Assembly: GCA_038049695.1 (NCBI GenBank)
Contig: CP142454.1
Coordinates: 21,460,501 to 21,524,500, forward strand
Direction: 5' to 3'
Length of the DNA: 64,000 nt
From: Cinnamomum chago
Taxonomy: Eukaryota > Streptophyta > Magnoliopsida > Laurales > Lauraceae
Shown: piece by piece, positions 23,051-33,858 of the stretch
Layout of the letters: each line of letters begins with the position of its first letter
Position numbering within the stretch: the first letter of the stretch is position 1
Position numbers and translations under genes: made by a program
Notes under the pieces: generated by a model
Databases searched by the model: none
Told to the model about the DNA's origin: nothing
What the model saw: only the letters and a program-made list of their open reading frames with translations

Positions 23051-23929
23051 TTGTGCGCATATATAGGTTTCGTATAGATCTTTCAATCCCTTACTCTCCC
23101 ATAATAGATGTGGCACAAATGGACCCCACAACACAAGGATGAAGAAAGAGACATCAGCACTAGAGCAAGACCCTTCTAATTTATTTATACTATGTATTAA
23201 ATCTTCTTTGCTAATCATTCATGCCCACGTGGAGCCCGCTTCTCAACACTCGCTCTTAAGTGAAATCCGTTCGGCGCACTTTTGGCCACATGCGTTTTTT
23301 TTTATAGTGTCAAGTCGTTCCTCCTACAATTCAAATTTGCTACCGGTTCACTCTAATATCATATTAAATTTCCTTCTAGGGCCATTCATACCAAAACCTC
23401 GAGGTGTTAGTAGAAACGGCATAAATACTTTTTAATACTCTTCCTCAAGATGGAGCCTGCTTCTCAACAATGTATAGGGATTGCATATGATGCTTCTTTA
23501 CTATTTTGGCCAAGTTGATTTATATTTTAGATAATGGGCCAACTTCTAATGAGAAAACGTGAGATGGAATGAAGTTCTATGTGACTGTTTGGCATTATTT
23601 GGCTTGATTCTGGTGCAACTAAGATTTTTTTCGGTTAATTATATTATATGAAACAAACTGAAAGCATTTGAGAAATAAGCCTCAATTGATTTTTACTCTC
23701 GCTAATTTTTTTTTTTGACCTTATACACCATGTTAACACAACAGGGCATTCACTTCATTTTCTTACTCGTCGTGCACACACGGATGTCTCCATAAACATA
23801 CAACTCTTCATCTTAGTAGTGTCGCCTCCACCATATATTTTAATTACGTAATGGTACTTATGTGATTTGTATTCGGTTCTTTAGAACTATAGACAATCAC
23901 AAGGATGACAGCTAGGTTGGCATTGGTAG
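23051..23929. other. Intergenic, no recognisable feature
   Basis: The sequence is AT-rich. Short frames at 23139-23435 show no family. The repeated phrases 'ctcaacactcgctcttaagtg' and 'ctaatcattc' suggest degraded repeat DNA. Confidence 0.5.
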
Positions 23930-24670
23930 GAAGCAACATGAAGGTAACTCGTCTTGTGGAACTGGTCCACGTACTTTTGGCAAAACATACGGTGTGGGGT
24001 GTTTTTCTAAGAGAATAATTACGCTAATCTCGGTAACAATACCAACCCAGCTCATCCTGATCTCGATGTCTAAGCTTGGCAATAGTGCCGAGATACATCC
24101 AACTCGGTAATAGTACCAGTTAGGCAACTCACTCCAGCTCAGCAACAGTGCCAGCCAGCACCAAGCTTGAGTTAGCCTCGGTAAGAGTTCCGACTAGGCT
24201 CATCTCGGTATAAGGCATCTCGGCAATAGTTTCAGGATGCATCCAAATCTAATCTCGGTATCATCATCAGCTCGGTACGTCCACAGAGATGAGTACTAGA
24301 CTATAATTGTACTTCCATAAAGTTACGGCTACGTTGCAGAACGTGCTGACAGACAAGACAAGTGCCGGATATTGATCAGGTGTCGTCTTTGTCAAACGAT
24401 CACATCCACATTGATATGAGAGCTCATCTCATGACCTGACTAAATAGTATTTCCACCTACCCCCACCGCTAGGTGAAAAACTCTACATATACAAGGGTAA
24501 GAATTCCTTCTCAGGTACGAGCTACACAAAGCAATACTAGCATACTTGCCCTTCTTCTCCATCATTTGTTCAGTGATAGCACTAACTCAGGCATTGGAGA
24601 GTGGCTGACGGCAGGTAGGGTCTCTGATCTCTTTTCCTTCTTCTCTTTCAGGTTCTAAGGCGATCTATCT
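23930..24670 (+). repeat. LTR-like remnant with CTCGGTAA/GTGCC internal repeats
   Basis: About ten degenerate copies of 'ctcgg(t/c)aa.agt.cc' lie between 24030 and 24270. They are followed by a promoter-like 'ctctacatatacaagggtaag' (24480-24500) and a U5-like 'actcaggcattggagagtgg' (about 24584-24603) of the kind seen at plant Gypsy R/U5 regions. No coding region or second LTR is attached, so a solo or broken LTR is likely. The ends are not fixed. Confidence 0.4.
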
Positions 24671-24901
24671 TCCCCAAAGAAGCTTAAACAGTATATTATG
24701 AGTTTCACACTCACTTAAACAAAGTCCGTAATTTTTAGGCACTTACACATACATATCCACACCAAGTCGTTCTCTTTTTTGAATTTGAACCGGCGACTGT
24801 TTGGTTTTAATACCATATTAAATCTCCTATACTAACCATTCTTAGTAAAACCTTGAGATGTAAAGGTAATGGAAATACTTTTCAACGTGACGAAAGATTA
24901 A

Positions 24902-25290
24902 CCCTATGTTTGGGAAGGGGAGGGGAGGGTAGGGAAAATTAATTTTACCTCATCTTATTTGAGAAGTCAAAAAGTAGGGGGAAGAAAAGTGAAAAAGTAT
25001 GATTTTGTTTGTTTGTTTGTGAGATAGAGAAAAAATTACCATTTTGTCCTTACTTTTACAAAAACTTTAAAATTATATTTGACAAATAAAGGGCAGTTTA
25101 GTAAATTTAAACTTTTTCCCCTCATTTCCCCCCATTTCCCCCCTATTTTGGGGGGGAAATTTTTGCACACCCCCCCACCCCCCAATCCCATTTTCCCTCC
25201 CCCACTTCCCAAACACCCTAAAAAAAAATTCGCCCCCTATTTTCTCCTTTTTTTTTTCCTCCCTCGTTTCCCCCCTTCCCAAACGGAGGG
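24902..25290. mobile_element. Tourist/Harbinger-like MITE, CCGTTTGGGAAGGG family, copy 1
   Basis: The left end is CCCTATGTTTGGGAAGGGG and the reverse complement of the right end is CCCTCCGTTTGGGAAGGGG. The 3-bp target duplication TAA at 24899-24901 and 25291-25293 fits PIF/Harbinger (TWA). The Pro- and Lys-rich reading frames here reflect homopolymer composition only. Confidence 0.8.
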
Positions 25291-25293
25291 TAA

Positions 25294-26930
25294 ACCACAT
25301 GTCACGAGTGAAGACTTTTCCCAGTTAGATGCTGTGAACCGTGATCATGCGATGACTGGCACTATTTGTTAGTTTAAGTGCGTGGCAAGTGATACTGCTT
25401 GACCACCCACGCATAACTCCATTTCTTAAGAAAGAAAGGGATTTCATCCGTTTGGGTGCATGTAAACTAAATACATGGGATTGGGGTCAATTGCAGCGAC
25501 ACGCCTGTGCGTCGGTAGATTGACCACTTCATCTTTCCTCTCTTTGTCACAAGTCTTCCCCAACAACTTTTATTAATGGTTGTCTCCCAACAAACCAACA
25601 ATAAGATATGGTATTTATGTAGAGGAAGTGCTGTAAAGGTTCTTTAATCTTCTATCTCATTGTCGCTACCAAATCTTCTTTCTCCATCTCATTTCCCCTT
25701 TTTTTTTTTTTTTTTTTTTTCCTCTTTTCAAGGAAATGAGAGAGACTACAGTCTCAATCTATTAGCAAATCACAATGATTCTATCACAGTTTGTAACTTA
25801 CCTGGTTATATAATTACTATTCCTTCATGTGAGCATTTAAACAGCCGTTTCTTATTTTTCTGAGAATGAACTATAAATTGTGAAGAACGGCATCTTATTC
25901 CAATGGTTAAAATGTGCTGTTTTTACTGAGAACCCAGGCTTTCAGTCTTGTCTGTGCCCTTCACATGCAAGTTTCTTCTCCTTGCTTGTGCGAGTTTGTG
26001 TTTTCCTTGCTTATGCAAATTTTCCATCTCTATATATAGGAGTCTTTCATGGTCCCAGCCACTTAGCTAGGCTAGTGGGGAGAAGGAGGAATTGTAGGGC
26101 CCCTTTGTGCTTGAGCAGGCACATGCAAGTCATATATCATGTACTCCCTTCTCAGCCATCTATTTTTAGGCCATTGGTTTAACCTGAAAATTAAACTGTG
26201 AATAAGGGATGATTTGGGATGTGCCCATCCATGATCGGGGCCATTGATTTTAGGTATATCTATTTTGAACGTGTATGGAATTTTGTACCTTCAGCCATCT
26301 CATTAAAAAATGGGCTTCAATGTCTGGAATCTAGCACCTAAAGATCATGCCTAGCTACTAGTGGAGGGCCAAAACCCTGTAGTTACCCTATTGCAAATAT
26401 ATAGTGGAACCATCGTTTATCATCATCACAGGATCATCCCTCCTGCAGGGGGCAACTTAATTTTCAATTTCCTTTGTCTTTAAAATTCATTCCAGAATAT
26501 GAAAATAATTTGGTCCCAAAAGTTGGTTATACCTGGCTTTTCAAACGAAATAACAGTGCCAGCATACTTACAGTTTAGTGATGTTGCCACCATGGTAATA
26601 CACACGCCAAGGGATCAATCCATGGGTTTTCAAATTGATAATATTACTACTCCTGGCCACAATAAAGGCTTTATAAAGATTATGATATGTGATGTTGGGT
26701 AGACGAGAGCTCAAACTGCAGTTGGATATGCTCATTGGCTCAAGCACAAGGTGGTGGATTCAAGCCATGTTACCAAATAAACAAAGGAAAAGTAGAAAGC
26801 AGAAGAAGGAAAAAAAAAAAAGGAAGAAGAAAAGAAAATAATGTTGGGTTTTAAGTTTTAACTAGCACATGTAACTAGAAATGGTGGAGGCATCTGGGGA
26901 ATGCAGTTTTGAACCCTTCCCAACTACCCT
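25294..26930. other. Intergenic, no recognisable gene
   Basis: Contains a ~22-bp T run (25699-25720) and an A-rich purine stretch (26790-26840). Two weak tRNA-like segments are present ('attggctcaagc...ggtggattcaagcc' at about 26733-26770, and 'ccaatggttaaaat' at about 25900), possibly old SINE heads. No protein family was recognised. Confidence 0.4.
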
Positions 26931-27700
26931 ATGGGCAAAAAAACCTACTCAACTATGGTGGACCGCACTCAAGGACTACACAGCACTAACACAATCACAC
27001 TAATGCAAGAAACTTTCTCCAAAAAGAACACTCTACACAGACACTCATCGCTTGCACTTGCTGTTTGCACTCTCAAGAACTCATCACTTGCACTCAAGAC
27101 TTTCACTTCAGTGGCATGCACTCCAGACTCCCTGCTTGTTATTAATACAAATCATACATGGGCACATGACATACACATTTTGCACTTGGACGTCATACAC
27201 ACTACACAACACTAGAAAACACATATTAGACTGTACACTACGTACATGTATAAGCCACTCTCACTCAAAACTCTCCATTCACTACACTCAAGCACTAACT
27301 GTTTACTACACTCACCGCTATGATGTCCAATACGGAATGGATATGGTAGGGATAAGCCATAGATATGGCAGGGACATAAATTTTTACATATAAAAATAAA
27401 ATATCTGATACGATACAACACAATACGATACATTATCCATTTTAAAATACCCATACATTTTAAAATTATAGACACGAATATTCATACATTCGCGTCGGAC
27501 TTTACTCCCAGTGCTTACTCGCACTCACCAACTTCTCTTGCACTCATCTCCCTTGCCTTCAAATGAGACAAAGCTTCCTATTTATAGCCATGATAGGTCG
27601 GTAGGAGAAGTGTGTATACTGTATGGTAAAGAGGGGGGCCACGTGGCCTTTTCATCTCCACTCATTACGTCGTCTAAGTGATGCTTCATGAGGCGGTTTT
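26931..27700 (-). repeat. Possible LTR remnant on the minus strand
   Basis: A strong minus-strand TATA box (TATAAATA, 27579-27586, followed by 'ggaagctttg') has no gene downstream. The transcribed side carries many degenerate 'gagtgcaagtgatgag' repeats (26990-27560). This pattern fits an LTR U3-R region, but no primer-binding site or TG/CA ends were found. An orphan promoter is the alternative. Confidence 0.25.
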
Positions 27701-27964
27701 GCAAGTATTGCAAGAGTATCCTAGAGTGTACTGATATGGGCATGTGCTGCCTCTAGAGTTTTTGAGTTCAGGGGAACAAAGAAACAAGAGTGGGTCCCAG
27801 TGTTGCCTACATACCCCGTGATTTTCTGTATAGTGATAGAGGCAAAGTTTTTCATAAATCCATTAATAACTTGAGAGGCTTTAAGGTGCTTCAAATAAAC
27901 CATATTCATGGTACTTGTTCTTTCTAAATAATGCAAATTTTTTCTCTTCTCAAAGTGACTTTTA

Positions 27965-28347
27965 CCCTCCGTTTGGGAGGGGAGGGAAAATTTGAGGGGG
28001 AAGGAAAATGAAGGGGATGGAAGGGAAAATTAATCTTTCTTCTTTTTGTCTGGGAAGTAAAAAAGTAGGGAGAAAAAAAGTGAAAAAGTATAATTTTGTT
28101 TGTTTGTGAGGTACAGAGACAAAGACCATTTTATCATTGTTTTTGAAAAAAAAATCAATTAGAGTGAAACGGCAATTTAGTCATTTCCAGAACTTTTCCC
28201 TCGTTTTCCCCCATGTTTTGGGAGGAAATTTTTTTAGGGAAAGTACATAATTTTTCCCTCCATTTTACCCTTCCCCATTTTCCCTTCCCCTTTTCTAAAT
28301 ACCATCCAAAATCATTTTTCCTCCACTTTCCCTCATTTTTTTCCACC
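27965..28347. mobile_element. MITE, CCGTTTGGGAAGGG family, copy 2 (right end decayed)
   Basis: The left end CCCTCCGTTTGGGAGGGG follows TTA, and the interior shares long stretches with the 24902-25290 copy ('aaaattaat', 'gaagtaaaaaagtaggg', 'gtttgtttgtgag'). The expected right inverted end is replaced by 'ccacccccttccatgg'. Confidence 0.65.
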
Positions 28348-29742
28348 CCCCTTCCATGGCAGATTTCTGCTGGGTATAGACATGAAGAATTTATGGATTA
28401 CTGCTCTCATGGACCAGAGGCTAGAATGTCGTGGCCAAGTCCCTGGTACTCTTATGATTGAACCCACTGAAAGTGAAAGCAAGGTACACTCTTGAACGAG
28501 AGCACCAATTAATACTTTCTCTTTCTTTTCTTTTTTGCCTTGTTTTTTAGTTAAAGGATCTTTGGTTTTCAATTGCAGGCTGAATTAGACAGCTTAATTT
28601 TGTGATGCTCATATATCAATTAGGGAAGAATTTGCGCAGATTGAGATTGGAAAACTGATATTAAATTAAAACAGCTAATCTGAACTCCAAATTTTTTTAT
28701 TGCCTAATGTGGTTTTGCTACTCAAACTCCAAATATTTGTAGCATTTGGAGTCTAAATAAGCTGAATGTTGTCAATATTTTCTAATGTTTCAATACCATC
28801 AGCTTACAAACTCCACTGGTTTAAACTTTGCCGGAATAAATTGTTGGTGCAGGATATAAGGAGGGGGTTGCTTTCGATAAGTTGACAAGTGGAGCACCAA
28901 AAAAGCTGTGGAAAGGACGTTCCTTTTCCATGGTTTGGTCTAGCAACTATAAGGAGAAATTACAAAGAGCAGCTGACTTTTTGTGATGCCCCATAAAACA
29001 ATTTTATGTAGGCCCAAAATCCTTTTCCTGTTAGGTAGAAGAAGGTGAATGTATTGCACAAAAGGGAAACTTTCATCTGGATGGTCAGAGGTGGGGTTCT
29101 TGTTTAAAATTCAGCACCAATGTATACATATGCATGGTGCCTATGCGCACCGCGTGCAGGATAATATTTACCTTCAACAAATATACCCTAAAAAAATGAA
29201 TTATTTAAAAAATTGCCATATAATGTATACACATACATATATTATACAAAAGTTGTTAGGAATACTTTTTTGACTCAGTCCAATGTTCATTGTAATTTGA
29301 AATGGAGCAGTATTTTAGCTGAATGTTGTAAACTAATCCCATTATCTTAGCTTACTCAAAACAGAGATAGGATTAGCTCCCCATGCTTTGGGATATTTAA
29401 TCGCAAATCATTTTATATACTCGCTACCTAATGAAGCAATCAGCAGAAAAGTGCGTAGACGTTTTTCCAAACTTAGACAAAATTGTAAACCAGAAATTTA
29501 TGTTCCTAATAAAGCTTAATACTTTTTTTTGATAGATAATAAAGCTTAATACTTGCTACTAGCACAAGAACATCAGAGTACAGGAGGAGTGCATCATGAT
29601 TGCTATTACAATAACAGTAATAAACCCATCACCACACTACTACCTACATTCACCATCCATTTATTTAGATTTTATATTTATATATTAGAGTAGATAGACA
29701 GCAGCGGCTGTGATTACTCCTTGCAAGTCTCTTTCTTTCATA
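28348..29742. other. Intergenic DNA and 3' flank of BBI copy A
   Basis: 28348-29500 shows no gene or repeat I can name. From about 29560 the sequence ('gattgctattacaata', 'agtaataaa(c/g)ccatcacca', 'gacagcagcggctgtgatta') is shared with the 3' flanks of BBI copies B (about 48420-48550) and C (about 57290-57400), so it is the homologous 3' UTR. Confidence 0.6.
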
Positions 29743-29883
29743 TCAGATGTCAAGATAGGCTGTTGTGCAAGGTTTGTGGCAGTACTCTAACATGTCTTGG
29801 CATCGGCACTTGGGTGTGGTGCCATCCTTTTTGGGTCGCAGACGCATCTATTGCAGGTGGAGGGTGATAAAGAACATGACCCA

Positions 29884-31783
29884 TGATGAGTTCACAAAAA
29901 ATATACTTTTATAACATTATTTTATTAGATTTTAAAGATAAAAGAACTCAAAACACTATTTTTAATATAAAAATAATAAATTTCCTCCACATCATGCTTT
30001 GCTCACATCTTTCCATTATAGATAGTCATTTGTATGTATTTATATGAGTTCCAATGGCCTCCATACAAAATATGTTAAAAAATACTCTCAATTATATTAA
30101 TTTCTTTTTGTAGGTGTTAATTGAAGATTAATTTGAAGTGAGATTCAAGAGTTAAAGAGAGTAAGGATAAGTTTGGAAGACAATTGGATGAAAAAATGAC
30201 AAAGATAGGCCAACAATAAGAAGAAAAATGAAAGACCTAGGTTGGTATTTTGACCATATCTTTTCACTCGGATGTCCGATTGAGGTGATCTCAAAAGCAT
30301 TGGAAAGCTTGTTCTAAGATCTAGAAATCATATTTCACGACATTTTTTCCAATTCGGACGTTTCGGGGGTCAAAATCGCATATCAATCTGGGGACTGTTT
30401 TCTAACACGAGAATTACATTCATATGTTCATATTTCCATTCTTGTGAAGTCCCACATCGGAAAGAAACAAAAAAAGAGCAAGGCAAATGTCTCTATATAA
30501 GAAAGGGAGCTCTAGGCATTAGACACACAAGCAAGGAGAGCCTCCTCCTCTTTACTTAAGCTATTCATGTAAATTGAGAGCAATTGTAGAGAGAAAATGA
30601 GGAAAGCTTTGTAAAATTTGAAGATTTGTAATAAAAGCTTTGTCTTCTCCAATGGGTGGCTAATCTCTTTGATTGGATCTTCTAGATGAAGCTAAGTTGA
30701 TCATATTCCTTTTGCTTATGCTCTTTATTTTAATTCCCTTGTTTTTGTGCTTAATATGTTAGAATAGATTTGTCTTCATTGCAATATGCTACCTTCCATG
30801 CTTATTTTATTTCTTAGCATTCTTTTTACTATCTATGCTTAGGCTTGATAAATCATGCTTAGGAGTTAATATCTTTTGATGGTTTATGCTTACTTTTGAT
30901 AGATAGTCATTAGAAATCTTTTCTTTTATGAAGGGAAGAAAATCTTAGCTATTAGATTGTTAATTTCTATCTTAGATCTTTAAAGTTATATTTTCCAAAT
31001 CTAAGGATTGATTTATCATTAGATTTGAGTATTTTTTGGGAAAATAGAAGAGCATTAGCATTGGAATAGTGTCACTTAGTGGATTCTAGATGATTCAATC
31101 TATTCATTAGTAATGCTTGTTGCTTATTTTAATTACTTTAACTTGATTGTATTCACATTCCCACATACTTATTCTCTTGTTTTAATTCTCACACTCCATT
31201 TCTCTATCCACACCATCATATCCATTAGCTTATTTGTTCATACCTTCTATGTATTTGTTTTTATTCCTCCTTTGATTTTACACTTTTAGCACATTTCTTT
31301 TTATCTCCATCCACTCATTTTCTATCTTGTTCTCCTTATTAGTTAGTTTTCATGGATGCTTTTAGTTTGTTTCTATCTTGATCTTTCTCTTATTTTCACA
31401 CACTTACTCATTTGATCTATCTAACATTGTTCATTTATTTTTGTTATTAACCTTGTTATTTTTCTTTTGTCATTAACTTTGTTACTAACTTGTTACTAAC
31501 ATTGTTCTTCTTTGAGTTTTTCTATTTCTACTTACATCTCTTTGTTATCTAGTTTCTTGTTTCCTTTTAATTTGCATTTTTTTTTACTTTCCTTGTTATT
31601 ATCTTGTTTCTTGTTTATTGTTTTTGTTATCTCCATTTGCATTTGTTAGCTATATTTGAGTTGATATTCCTTTTCATTAATCATTGTTATTTCTCTTGTA
31701 ACAATCCTCGTGGAAACGATATTCAGACTTTCATAGTCTATATTACTTGAGACAACCGTATACTTGCGGAAAAATCCCAAACA
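29884..31783 (+). repeat. 5' LTR of the Gypsy element (~1.9 kb)
   Basis: Starts TGATGAGTTCAC directly after the target duplication. It ends at ...CCCAAACA six bases before the PBS; the exact 3' end is uncertain by a few bases. The first ~620 bp match 40190-40811. The 3' half (31090-31640) is strongly T-rich. Confidence 0.85.
30493..30500 (+). promoter_or_regulatory. TATA box of the LTR promoter
   Basis: CTATATAA lies 610 bp into the LTR. The common plant motif 'gaagtcccacatcgg' is 40 bp upstream. Transcription would be expected to start near 30525, defining the U3/R border. The equivalent site in the 3' copy is at about 40796-40803. Confidence 0.6.
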
Positions 31784-31789
31784 AGTTTT

Positions 31790-31807
31790 TGGCGCCGTTG
31801 CCGGGGA
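31790..31807 (+). other. Primer-binding site (Asp-tRNA type)
   Basis: TGGCGCCGTTGCCGGGGA, the PBS sequence typical of plant Athila and Tat/Ogre Gypsy elements, complementary to the 3' end of a tRNA-Asp. Confidence 0.9.
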
Positions 31808-32838
31808 TCGGCGTACATAGGAATCCTTGATTTTAAGGATTTTCAACTCTCATATAGCTTAGTTGCATTTTTATTCTTTCTTTTAGTTTTCATTGCGGAT
31901 TCTATACATTTTCTTTGTTTGCATTTTCAGAGATTCCGCGGTTGGAGCAAGGAAAGAAGAAAAGAGCAACCAAGGAACTCTAACTTAGGAATTTAAATTG
32001 CTTTCTTAGAGAATCTTGTATTAGGATTCATTTCAAGTTTGTAATAAAATTTTTTTTAAGTTCATTTAAGTTTTCAAAGCCTTGTAATAATTAAGGAAGG
32101 AGGACGGTTGGACGATACCGTCGCGCCCCCCCCCCAAGTTCGTACACCGAAATTGGTGTCAGTGGCTTGGGTCGACTTCAACCAATCTTCCCCCAATTTA
32201 GTTTGGGAGGTGCGTATTTCGATACACCCACGCATCCCCTGTTAGTGGGTCAATTTTGTTGGTTGTTTGATTGTTTAATTGCTTTGTAGTGCTTAATCAT
32301 TTTAAAATACACAAAGTAATTTGGAAAGCACACACTTAGTAAGGGTAATCATACCCCCAACAAGATAAGGATTGGATTTCATCACCATTTCCTTGCCCAT
32401 AGGAATCCTTAACCTTTAATAAAATTTGAGTAGAAACGTGACCATATGACACGAGCTCATTAGGAGAAGACCATCAAAGGTTGTACCATTTGCGCTCCTT
32501 GACGGAAATCGGTGCCTAGAATAGCCTTGTCCCTTTAAAGGAGACAGTTCATCTGTTCTAGGAGTTTGGTATTTAAGCGGAACCTTTGCCACGCGCATTG
32601 TGATCCCACCAATCCCCTGGGGGCTTGCCTAGCCGATTACGTTTCATAGGACCAGATTGGAGGCCTAGGTGTACTCTTCACAGTTAGGAGCTGTCTAGTT
32701 TAATTTTAGGTAGCCTTAGTTGAGCATAGTTTAGTTTGTTTTTCAAAATCATTTTGTTTTTCTTGTTTGTGTTTAAGCATTAATCCTCGTTCATCATCAC
32801 TTGAGTGGACCATCACTTTCAAAGTTGAGAAGTAGTTT
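31808..32838 (+). other. Untranslated leader of the Gypsy element
   Basis: No coding pattern between PBS and gag. Contains a C11-C12 run at about 32127. Such a leader is expected to hold the packaging signal, but none can be pointed to from sequence alone. Confidence 0.5.
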
Positions 32839-33858
32839 ATGCACAGTTGGTTACGTGTGCATGGTCGTTTAGAGAGCTTTGATTTATTTGATATCCCTTT
32901 TGAGAATTTTGCGGGCCTCATTGCCATTGAGGAAATGACTGACGGAAACCCACAAACCCAACCCATGACTCTTAGGGAGTACATGTACCCAACCCGATCT
33001 ACTCAACCCTCATGCCTCGTCATACCCGCCACAAATGCCTCATTTGAGCTGAAATCCGGCTTAATCCAGATGTTACCAATTTTCCGAGGGGTGGAAAATG
33101 AGAACCCATATCAACATGTGAGAGAGTTTGAGGAAATCTGTGGGACTATGAAATATAACCATATGTCTGAAGAGGCCCTTAAGCTTAGGTTGTTCCCGTT
33201 CTCGCTGAAGGAGAAGGCGAAAGCATGGCTTTACGCCCTACAGGCTAATTCCATAAACACATGGGAGGGACTAGTTGAGGCCTTTTATAAAAAGTTTTAT
33301 TCAAAACAGAAAACGACCTTCATTAGACATACCCTGAACAGCTTCCACCAACTGGAGGGAGAAACCATGTATGAGTACATGGAAAGGTTCAAAGACTCAT
33401 TGTTACAATGCCCGCCTCACGGATTCGAAAAGATCCGGTTAGTCCAAATCGTTTATGAAGGACTGGACTATCCCACCAAGACCATGGTGGAGTCTTTCTG
33501 CAACGGAGTATTCACTCAAAAGACAGCTGACCAAGCTTGGACATACCTTGAAGAGGTCGCTAAGAACACTCTCCAATGGGAACCTATCAGAGAGGATCCC
33601 AAAAGACCCATTGTTGCAGAAAGAAGGGGCATGCATAGAGTGGAACCCAAATTCGAGGCCGAGGCCAAGTTGGCCATGCTGACAAGGAGATTAGAAGCCC
33701 TTGAAATGAACCAAACCTGTCAGCAGACCACCCCAAAGACCCTGGAATCATTAAAGATGAGCCAAACAGTCAGTGACCCTACTGCCCCACCCTGCACCAA
33801 TTGTGGAGATTTTACCCATCATGGATCCCAATGTAGAGCATTCTTTGGTCAAAGTTAA
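32839..33858 (+). CDS. Retrotransposon Gag polyprotein (339 aa, intact frame)
   Basis: Structural protein that would form the virus-like particle. The N-terminal part includes REYMYPTRS and the conserved block PIFRGVENENPYQHVREFEEIC (split here for length as PIFRGVENENPY and QHVREFEEIC). The Retrotrans_gag core spans about residues 85-190 (LRLFPFSLKEKAKAWL). A CCHC knuckle, CTNCGDFTHHGSQC, lies near residues 318-331. The frame ends at TAA 33856-33858, but recognisable Gag/linker sequence (YDPYSNTYNPGW) continues beyond, so the stop is probably a lesion. The true start may lie upstream of the chosen Met. Confidence 0.85.
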   Translation: MHSWLRVHGRLESFDLFDIPFENFAGLIAIEEMTDGNPQTQPMTLREYMYPTRSTQPSCLVIPATNASFELKSGLIQMLPIFRGVENENPYQHVREFEEICGTMKYNHMSEEALKLRLFPFSLKEKAKAWLYALQANSINTWEGLVEAFYKKFYSKQKTTFIRHTLNSFHQLEGETMYEYMERFKDSLLQCPPHGFEKIRLVQIVYEGLDYPTKTMVESFCNGVFTQKTADQAWTYLEEVAKNTLQWEPIREDPKRPIVAERRGMHRVEPKFEAEAKLAMLTRRLEALEMNQTCQQTTPKTLESLKMSQTVSDPTAPPCTNCGDFTHHGSQCRAFFGQS

